Below are positions 51,461-57,027 of a DNA stretch of 57,027 nucleotides, in pieces. Positions within the stretch are counted from its first letter, which is position 1. Every line of letters starts with the position of its first letter. Origin of the DNA: Streptomyces sp. WM4235 (lineage in GTDB: Bacteria > Actinomycetota > Actinomycetes > Streptomycetales > Streptomycetaceae); NCBI RefSeq assembly GCF_001279725.1, contig NZ_LGDE01000382.1, forward strand, positions 1 through 57,027, given 5' to 3'. The notes beneath the pieces are model-generated. The model ran no database searches. It had not been told where the DNA came from and saw only the letters and a program-made list of their open reading frames with translations. Position numbers and translations under genes: made by a program.

Positions 51461-52462
51461 TCAGCCGGCGAGTACCGGGATGACGTGCTCGCCGTAGGCG
51501 TCGATCACCGCCTCGCGGGCGTCGTGCATGGCGTACACGGCGAACTGGTCGACGCCCAGGTCGCGCAGGGTGCGCAGCTTCTCGATGTGGGCCTCGGGCG
51601 GGCCCAGGAGACAGAACCGGTCCACGATCTCGTCGGGGACGAAGTCGGCGGAGGGGTTCCCGGCGCGGCCGTGGTGGCTGTAGTCGTAACCCTGGCGGGC
51701 CTTGACGTACTCGGTGAGGGCGTCCGGGACCATCGCGGAGTGCTCGCCGTAGCGGGAGACGAGGTCGGCGACGTGGTTGCCGACCATGCCGCCGAACCAG
51801 CGGCACTGGTCGCGCGCGTGGTCCAGGTCGTCCCCGACGTAGGCCGGGGCCGCCACGCAGATGGTGATCGCGTTCGGGTCGCGGCCAGCCGCCGTGGCGG
51901 CCTCGCGGACCGACCTGACCATCCACTCGGTGAGGTAGGGGTCGGCGAGCTGGAGGATGAACCCGTCGGCCTTCTGGCCGGCGAGGGCCAGCGCCTTGGG
52001 TCCGTAGGCGGCCATCCACACGGGCAGTTCGCCGTCCCGGATCCACGGGATGCGCAGGCGCTGCCCGTCGACCTCGGCCTCGCGGCCCTCGGCTAGGTCG
52101 CGGATGACGTCGATGGCCTCGCCGAGCCGGGCCAGGGTGTTGGGTTTGCGCCCGGCGACCCGCATGGCGGAGTCCCCGCGGCCGATGCCGCACACGGTGC
52201 GGTTGCCGTACATGTCGTTGAGGGTGGCGAAGGTGGAGGCGGTGACCTCCCACGTGCGGGTCCCGGGGTTGGTGACCATCGGTCCGACGTGCATCAGCCG
52301 GGTGTGTTCCAGGATCTGGCTGTAGATGACGAACGGCTCCTGCCACAGCACGGCGGAGTCGAAGGTCCAGCCGTAACGGAAGCCGTTGCGTTCGCCGCGG
52401 CGCATGAGGCTGACGACGCCGGAGGCGGGCGGGTCGGTCTGGAGGACGAGGCCGAAGTCCAT
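51461..52462 (-). CDS. LLM-class (luciferase-like) F420-type oxidoreductase of a pyrimidine-type operon
   Basis: A 333-residue TIM-barrel enzyme starting MDFGLVLQTDPP. It has WTFDSAVLWQEP, MVTNPGTRTWEVTAS, FATLNDMYGNRTVCGIGRGDSA and PVWMAAYGPKALALAGQKADG, the pattern of F420- or flavin-dependent luciferase-like oxidoreductases. I recall a named subfamily that travels with hydantoinase and nitrilase genes. The reaction is not established. It begins 11 bp after the dihydropyrimidinase gene as the last operon member, so a role in reduction or oxidation of pyrimidines or related rings is likely. Confidence 0.85.
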   Translation of the reverse strand: MDFGLVLQTDPPASGVVSLMRRGERNGFRYGWTFDSAVLWQEPFVIYSQILEHTRLMHVGPMVTNPGTRTWEVTASTFATLNDMYGNRTVCGIGRGDSAMRVAGRKPNTLARLGEAIDVIRDLAEGREAEVDGQRLRIPWIRDGELPVWMAAYGPKALALAGQKADGFILQLADPYLTEWMVRSVREAATAAGRDPNAITICVAAPAYVGDDLDHARDQCRWFGGMVGNHVADLVSRYGEHSAMVPDALTEYVKARQGYDYSHHGRAGNPSADFVPDEIVDRFCLLGPPEAHIEKLRTLRDLGVDQFAVYAMHDAREAVIDAYGEHVIPVLAG

Positions 52463-52473
52463 GGGTCGGCTCC

Positions 52474-53892
52474 TTACAGGTACTGGCAGGTGGAGCGGGG
52501 GACGAAGGCCCCGTGGCCGGCTCGTCCCGTGTATTCGCGCCGGTCGATGACGAGTTCGCCGCGCGAGAGCACGGTGTCGACGCGTCCGGTGATCCGCTTG
52601 CCCTCGTACGCCGAGTAGTCCACGTTCATGTGGTGCGTCTCGGCGGAGATGACCTGCTCGGCGTGCGGATCGTAGAGGACGATGTCGGCGTCGGCGCCGG
52701 GCGCGATGGTGCCCTTGCGGGGGTAGAGGCCGAACATCCGGGCCGGGTTCGCGCAGGCGATCTCGATCCAGCGGCGGCGGCTGATGTGTCCGTCGAGGAC
52801 GGCCTGGTGGAGGAGGTCCATGCGGTTCTCCACGCCGGGCAGCCCGTTGGGGATCTTCGAGAAGTCCCCGCGGCCGAGCTCCTTCTGGCCGCGGAAGCAG
52901 AACGGACAGTGGTCGGTGGAGACCACCTGGAGGTCGTCGGTCCGCAGGCCCCGCCACAGGGCCGCCTGGTGTTCGCGGGGGCGCAGCGGCGTGGAGCAGA
53001 CGTACTTGGCGCCCTGGAAGTCGGGCTCCGCGAGGTTGTCGGTGGACAGGAACAGGTACTGCGGGCAGGTCTCGCCGAAGACGGGCAGGCCCTTGTCGCG
53101 GGCGACGGCGAGTTCCGCCACCGCCTCCTCGGCCGAGACGTGGACCACGTACAGGGGGGAGCCGGCCACCCGGGCGAGCTGGATGGCGCGGTGGGTCGCC
53201 TCGGCTTCGAGGAGGACCTTGCGGACCTCGCCGTGGTGGCGGGGGTCGGTCTCCCCGCGGGCGAGGGCCTGTTCGACGAGGACGTCGATGGCGATGCCGT
53301 TCTCGGCGTGCATCATGATCAGTCCGCCGTTGCCGGAGGCCCGCTGCATGGCGCGCAGGATCTGGCCGTCGTCGCTGTAGAACACCCCGGGGTAGGCCAT
53401 GAAGAGCTTGAAGGAGGTGACCCCCTCCCCCACCAGGAGGTCCATCTCCTTGAGGGTGCCCTCGTTGACGTCCGACAGGATCATGTGGAAGCCGTAGTCG
53501 ACGGCGCAGTTGCCGTCGGCCTTGTCGTACCAGGTGTCGAGGCCCTGGCGCAGGGACTGGCCCATCGTCTGCACCGCGAAGTCGACGATGGTGGTGGTGC
53601 CGCCCCACGCGGCGGCCCGGGTGCCCGTCTCGAAGGTGTCGGACGCGGCGGTCCCGCCGAAGGGCAGTTCCATGTGGGTGTGCGCGTCGACCCCGCCGGG
53701 GATGACGTACTTCCCGCTCGCGTCGATGGTGCGGTCCACCGTCGTGCGGTCGGGTGAGGCCCAGGCCTCGGCGGTGGCCGAGCCGTGGGCCGCGAGCGCC
53801 GCCACCCGGCCGTCCTCGATGAGGACGTCCGCGTGGAGCTCGTCGGCGGCCGTGATGACGAGGCCGTCGCGGATCAGGGTGCGGGTGGTCAT
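52474..53892 (-). CDS. hydA: Dihydropyrimidinase / D-hydantoinase
   Basis: The 472-residue amidohydrolase has the complete metal set: H71 and H73 (GGVDAHTHMELP), the carboxylated lysine K162 (SFKLFMAYPG), H195 (MMHAENG), H251 (VVHVSAEEA) and D327 (VVSTDHCPF). It opens dihydrouracil or dihydrothymine to N-carbamoyl-beta-amino acids, or hydantoins in related enzymes. It follows the aminotransferase by 19 bp and sits in an operon with beta-ureidopropionase, which acts on its product. The ATG at 53892 follows GGGGGAG. Confidence 0.94.
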   Translation of the reverse strand: MTTRTLIRDGLVITAADELHADVLIEDGRVAALAAHGSATAEAWASPDRTTVDRTIDASGKYVIPGGVDAHTHMELPFGGTAASDTFETGTRAAAWGGTTTIVDFAVQTMGQSLRQGLDTWYDKADGNCAVDYGFHMILSDVNEGTLKEMDLLVGEGVTSFKLFMAYPGVFYSDDGQILRAMQRASGNGGLIMMHAENGIAIDVLVEQALARGETDPRHHGEVRKVLLEAEATHRAIQLARVAGSPLYVVHVSAEEAVAELAVARDKGLPVFGETCPQYLFLSTDNLAEPDFQGAKYVCSTPLRPREHQAALWRGLRTDDLQVVSTDHCPFCFRGQKELGRGDFSKIPNGLPGVENRMDLLHQAVLDGHISRRRWIEIACANPARMFGLYPRKGTIAPGADADIVLYDPHAEQVISAETHHMNVDYSAYEGKRITGRVDTVLSRGELVIDRREYTGRAGHGAFVPRSTCQYL

Positions 53893-53911
53893 GTACGTCT
53901 CCCCCGGAGGG

Positions 53912-55207
53912 CTAGAGGGCGGTGCGCAGGGCCTGTTCGAGGATGTCGGCGCCCTCTTCCGCCTCGGCGACGGTGAGGGACAGCGGCGGCGCGATGCGCA
54001 GCACGCTGGTGTCGTGCCCGCCGCCCTTGCCGAGCAGCAGGCCGCGTTCGCGGGCGGCTTCCAGTACGGCGGCGGCCGCTTCGGGGTCGGCGCGGTCGGT
54101 GCCGGGTTTCGTCAGCTCCAGGCCGGCCATCAGGCCCCGGCCGCGTACCTCGCGTACGGCGGGCACGCCGGCGGTGACGGCGCGCAGTCGCTCCAGGAGG
54201 AGGCCGCCGACGCGGCGGGCGTTGCCCTGGAGGTCGTGTTCCAGGAGGTACGAGAGGTTGGCGACGCCGGCCGCCATGGTGACCGGGGAGCCGCCGAAGG
54301 TGGAGATGGAGTTGGAGTCGACGCAGTTCATGACCTCGGCGCGGGCCACGACGCCGCCGATGGACATGCCGTTGCCGATGCCCTTGGCGAAGGTGAGGAT
54401 GTCCGGCGGGCCGTTCTGGGCGTGCGCCTGCCAGCCCCAGAAGTGTTCGCCGGTGCGGCCCCAGCCGGTCTGTACCTCGTCGCTGATCCAGAGGATGCCG
54501 TGTCGGTCGAGGACCTCCCGGAAGGCCCCGTACAGGCCGTCGGGCGGGGAGGTGAAGCCGCCGACGCCCTGGATGGGTTCCGCGATGAGCGCGGCGACTC
54601 CGCCGCGCGCCTGGCCGAGCACGTCTTCGAGGTCCGCGACGGCGGCGGCGGTGAACTCGGCGTCGGACAGCGCCGCGAAGGGGCCCCGGGTACGCACCGC
54701 GCCGTGGACGTAGTACGTCTGGAGCGGCGAGAGGCTGGTCGGGGACCAGCCCCGGTTGCCGGTGATCGAGACGGTGGAGAAGGACCGGCCGTGGTAGCTG
54801 TTGCGCATCGCCAGGATCTGGTTGGAGCGGCGGTACGACGTGGCGAGCAGTAGGGCGGTGTCGTTGGCCTCGGTTCCGGAGGTCGTGAAGAAGACCCGTG
54901 CGTCCGGGATGCCGGACAGGGCGGCGACGCGTTCGGCCAGTTCGACCATGGGCCGGTTCAGGTACAGGGTGGAGGAGTGGATGATCCGCCCGGCCTGTTC
55001 GGAGACGGCCTTGGTGACCTCTGGCAGGGCGTGGGCGGTCATCGTGGTGAGGATGCCGCCGAAGAAGTCGAGGTAGCGGTTGCCGTCCGCGTCCCAGACG
55101 TGGCGGCCCTCGCCGTGCGTAAGCTCGATGGGGCGGTCGTAGTAGAGCGCGAGCCAGTCGGGCATGACGGTGCGGTGGCGACTGTGCAGGGGGATCGGGT
55201 TGGTCAC
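53912..55207 (-). CDS. Class III aminotransferase, probable beta-alanine type
   Basis: A 431-residue fold-type I, subgroup II aminotransferase. It has the phosphate loop TSGTEANDTA, aromatic NSYHGRS, D243 and Q246 in ISDEVQTGWG and the Schiff-base lysine K275 (LTFAKGIGNG). In this operon the likely substrate is beta-alanine or beta-aminoisobutyrate, the product of the nitrilase-type enzyme, giving malonate semialdehyde. An alanine-glyoxylate (AGXT2-like) activity is the main alternative, as the sequence looks similar. Its GTG start overlaps the stop of the nitrilase gene by 4 bp. Confidence 0.9.
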   Translation of the reverse strand: MTNPIPLHSRHRTVMPDWLALYYDRPIELTHGEGRHVWDADGNRYLDFFGGILTTMTAHALPEVTKAVSEQAGRIIHSSTLYLNRPMVELAERVAALSGIPDARVFFTTSGTEANDTALLLATSYRRSNQILAMRNSYHGRSFSTVSITGNRGWSPTSLSPLQTYYVHGAVRTRGPFAALSDAEFTAAAVADLEDVLGQARGGVAALIAEPIQGVGGFTSPPDGLYGAFREVLDRHGILWISDEVQTGWGRTGEHFWGWQAHAQNGPPDILTFAKGIGNGMSIGGVVARAEVMNCVDSNSISTFGGSPVTMAAGVANLSYLLEHDLQGNARRVGGLLLERLRAVTAGVPAVREVRGRGLMAGLELTKPGTDRADPEAAAAVLEAARERGLLLGKGGGHDTSVLRIAPPLSLTVAEAEEGADILEQALRTAL

Positions 55208-56046
55208 GGCTGTACGAGCCCTCCGTAGGCGTCGGGGCGGCGGTCGCGGTAGAAGGCCCACTGGTTGCGGACCTCCTCGATGAGGCCGAAGTCGAGGTCG
55301 CGGACGAGGAGTTCCTCCTCCTTGTCGCCGGCGACCTCCCCGACGAACTGACCGCGCGGGTCCACGAAGTAGCTGGTGCCGTAGAACTCGTTGTCCCCGT
55401 ACTCCTCCTGGCCGACCCGGTTGATGGCGGCGACGAAGTACTCGTTGGCGACGGCCGAGGCCGGTTGTTCCAGCTGCCACAGGTAGGCGGACAGCCCTCG
55501 GGAGGTGGCGGACGGGTTGTAGACGAGCTGGGCGCCGGCCAGGCCCAGCGCACGCCATCCCTCGGGGAAGTGGCGGTCGTAGCAGATGTACACCCCGACC
55601 CGGCCGACGGCCGTGTCGAAGACGGGCCAGCCGAGGTTTCCGGGGCGGAAGTAGAACTTCTCCCAGAAGCCCTTGACCTGCGGGATGTGGTGCTTGCGGT
55701 ATTTGCCGAGATAGCTTCCGTCGGCGTCGATGACGGCGGCGGTGTTGTAGTAGAACCCCTCGGACTCCAACTCGAAGACCGGTACGACGATCACCATGCC
55801 GGTCTCGCGGGCGAGGTCCTGCATGCGGCGGATGGTCGGGCCGTCGGGGACGGCCTCGGCCCAGCGGTAGTGCTCCGCCTCCTGCACCTGGCAGAAGTAC
55901 GGGGCGTTGAACACCTCCTGGAAGCCGATGATCTGCGCGCCTTGAGCAGCCGCCGCGCGGGCGTGCTCCTCGTGTTTGGCGATCATCGACTCGGTGTCTC
56001 CGGTCCAGGTGGCCTGGACGAGCGCGGCGCGGACGACTTGGGCCAT
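55204..56046 (-). CDS. Nitrilase-family amidohydrolase, probable beta-ureidopropionase
   Basis: The 280-residue protein keeps the Glu-Lys-Cys triad: E44 (GFQEVFNAPYF), K118 (YRKHHIP) and C155 (VGVYICYDRHFPEG). GFQEVFNAPYFC and HHIPQVKGFWEKFYFRPG are typical of N-carbamoyl-beta-alanine amidohydrolases of the nitrilase superfamily. It would yield beta-alanine, carbon dioxide and ammonia. It is the first gene of the operon. The ATG at 56046 is preceded by AGGAG; an upstream start at 56172 precedes the putative operators and is less likely. Confidence 0.92.
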   Translation of the reverse strand: MAQVVRAALVQATWTGDTESMIAKHEEHARAAAAQGAQIIGFQEVFNAPYFCQVQEAEHYRWAEAVPDGPTIRRMQDLARETGMVIVVPVFELESEGFYYNTAAVIDADGSYLGKYRKHHIPQVKGFWEKFYFRPGNLGWPVFDTAVGRVGVYICYDRHFPEGWRALGLAGAQLVYNPSATSRGLSAYLWQLEQPASAVANEYFVAAINRVGQEEYGDNEFYGTSYFVDPRGQFVGEVAGDKEEELLVRDLDFGLIEEVRNQWAFYRDRRPDAYGGLVQP

Positions 56047-56228
56047 GAGCTGCTCCTCGCGACGGGAACGCCGACTTCTACGCACGTAGACGGTGTGCGT
56101 AGGGAGTAGAACGTAGGCCGCGTCACAGCGTGGGGCAAGAGCGCCTTGCGCGGTTGGAGTAGTCGATCGCACTACGTCGATAGGCGGTCATTTCCTGTCA
56201 TCGGGCGGGCGAATTGGTACTCAAGTGG
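56047..56228 (-). promoter_or_regulatory. Promoter and operator region of the pyrimidine-type operon
   Basis: Two inverted repeats lie ahead of the operon. CTACGCAC (56078-56085) pairs with GTGCGTAG (56095-56102) across 9 nt, and GTAGT (56159-56163) pairs with ACTAC (56171-56175) across 7 nt. The first contains a smaller palindrome, CTACG-CA-CGTAG. Both carry the GTAG element, which also occurs at 56105-56108 and 56113-56116. A repressor or PucR-like activator is probable; its gene is not in this window. Confidence 0.5.
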
Positions 56229-57027
56229 TTACGGAGTAGCGATACCGGCCACGCGCAGGGCATGTGTCAGGTCCCGGTGTCGGGTCCCCGGGAGGGCTCC
56301 CGCGGCCCGGAGCAACCTCGGGGCGAACCAGTACGGATCCCGTCGCGCCAGAGCGGCCGCCTCCTCGGCCGTGCGCAGCCGCACGAAGGCGCCGAGTAGG
56401 GCGTCCGCCTCCCGTTCCCGACCGGCCGCGCCGAGCGCGAGGGCGGCCTCCGCGATCTCGGCGGCGGGCCGGGCCACGCCCTGGCGCAGCAGCGCGTCGC
56501 AGTCGGCGTCCCGGCCGGCCACCGCGAGGACCGCCGCCGCGGCCGCGAGCCGTTCGGGCGGAAGCGAGGCGGCCTCCCAGAGCAGGGTGGCCCAGTCGGC
56601 GGTGAGCCCGGCGCGGGTCAACGCGGCGGCGAGCCCGGGCAGCAGTTCGGCCGGCCAGGCCGCCGCCTCGCACAGCAGGACGTGCGCCTCGCCGGTGCGG
56701 CCCCGTGCCCGGAGGTCCGCCAGTGCGGCGACGAACACGGCGGTGCGGCGGGGGCCGGCGGGGCCGGGCGCGCGCGGCTCCGGACCGGGCGGCGCGGACT
56801 CCGGGGCCGGGGGACGGGGCCGCCTCGGTTCCGGGTGGCCGAACCGGGCCCCGCGCGGGGCGACGGCCGCCGCGCCGTCCGGCCCGCCCGGCGGCGCGGT
56901 GTCGACGGGCGGCGCGGGTTCCGCCGCCCCGGCGTACCGGGCACCACCTCCGGAGCGCCGGCCACCGCGCAGCCACCGCCCCTCGGCCCGACCGACCGGG
57001 GACGCGGCGGGGGCGGGGGCCGGGGGC
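56229..57027 (-). CDS. Helical-repeat protein with Pro-rich N-terminal region, 5' end outside the window
   Basis: The frame is open from the stop at 56229 to the right edge. Within the window it encodes about 265 residues. First comes a low-complexity Pro/Ala/Gly/Arg region of about 95 residues. It is followed by about 170 residues of helical repeats (HVLLCEAAAWPAELLPGLAAALTRAGL, RDADCDALLRQGVARPAAEIAEAALALGAAGREREADALLGAFV) similar in shape to TPR/PPR-type arrays. A GTG at 56736-56738 could start a shorter form, but the uninterrupted frame upstream argues for a longer protein. Family and function are unknown. Confidence 0.6.
   Translation of the reverse strand, partial: PPAPAPAASPVGRAEGRWLRGGRRSGGGARYAGAAEPAPPVDTAPPGGPDGAAAVAPRGARFGHPEPRRPRPPAPESAPPGPEPRAPGPAGPRRTAVFVAALADLRARGRTGEAHVLLCEAAAWPAELLPGLAAALTRAGLTADWATLLWEAASLPPERLAAAAAVLAVAGRDADCDALLRQGVARPAAEIAEAALALGAAGREREADALLGAFVRLRTAEEAAALARRDPYWFAPRLLRAAGALPGTRHRDLTHALRVAGIATP

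Noticed and set aside
48347..52096. Plus-strand open frame of about 1250 codons over the phosphatase and orphan locus
   Set aside because: It runs antisense or out of frame through several better genes and contains no domain, so it is not a giant protein gene.

Overview
The window is chromosomal DNA of a Streptomyces-type actinomycete. GC content is very high, third codon positions are almost all G or C, GTG starts are common, and several genes belong to families typical of the genus: duplicated-domain hydroxyacyl-CoA dehydrogenase, SlpD/Tap-type secreted peptidase, SpoIIE phosphatases, MAB_1171c membrane protein, F420-type luciferase-like enzymes. The order ccr, ecm, lyase, MaoC, acyl-CoA dehydrogenase, psd, pssA, then alkylation repair, is one I recall from Streptomyces chromosomes. 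I saw no rRNA, tRNA, CRISPR array, insertion sequence or phage genes.

Layout. Positions 1-3850 hold an aminotransferase-fold protein with no Schiff-base lysine, a methyltransferase and a secreted serine hydrolase. Positions 3896-11676 are a minus-strand run for peptide and nitrogen handling: D-aminopeptidase (M55), M20 hydrolase, S9 peptidase, acetyltransferase, arginase-fold protein and DUF5107/TPR protein. Positions 11855-15348 encode a polyketide-cyclase-like protein, a secreted Tap-type peptidase, a Rid protein and a HEAT-repeat protein. Positions 15726-25125 form the metabolic core, the ethylmalonyl-CoA pathway for acetyl-CoA assimilation and for supply of ethylmalonyl-, methylmalonyl- and propionyl-CoA: 3-hydroxyacyl-CoA dehydrogenase, a TetR regulator, crotonyl-CoA carboxylase/reductase, ethylmalonyl-CoA mutase, methylmalyl-CoA lyase, MaoC hydratase and methylsuccinyl-CoA dehydrogenase. 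It is followed by phosphatidylethanolamine synthesis (psd, pssA) and alkylation repair (Ada-AlkA fusion and Ogt).

Positions 29126-35521 carry a small unknown gene, a Nudix hydrolase, a BCCT transporter, glycerate kinase, an acetyltransferase, an isochorismatase-type hydrolase and a divergent GlxA-type regulator. Positions 35531-40435 hold two convergent multi-domain SpoIIE phosphatases. Positions 41145-43830 are a tightly coupled three-gene unit (M78 metalloprotease, seven-helix membrane protein, TPR-like protein) of unknown role. RecQ follows, then a macro-domain/FAD oxidoreductase pair and an inositol-phosphatase-family enzyme.

Positions 49144-51380 are an orphan locus: a soluble protein with a short Val/Gln/Gly motif resembling bacterial amyloid-signalling (RHIM-like) sequences and a glycine-rich hydrophobic helix, flanked by two membrane proteins. 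Positions 51461-56046 are a reductive-pyrimidine-type operon (beta-ureidopropionase, class III aminotransferase, dihydropyrimidinase, luciferase-like oxidoreductase). A 5'-truncated gene runs off the right edge.

The best candidates for something undescribed are the orphan locus at 49144-51380 and the protease-membrane-TPR unit at 41145-43830. Well-supported oddities include the lysine-free aminotransferase, an arginase fold with two metal-binding histidines replaced, paired operator-like palindromes before ccr, and a 29-bp perfect hairpin between recQ and the macro-domain gene. All functional calls rest on motifs and family recall; no database search was run.
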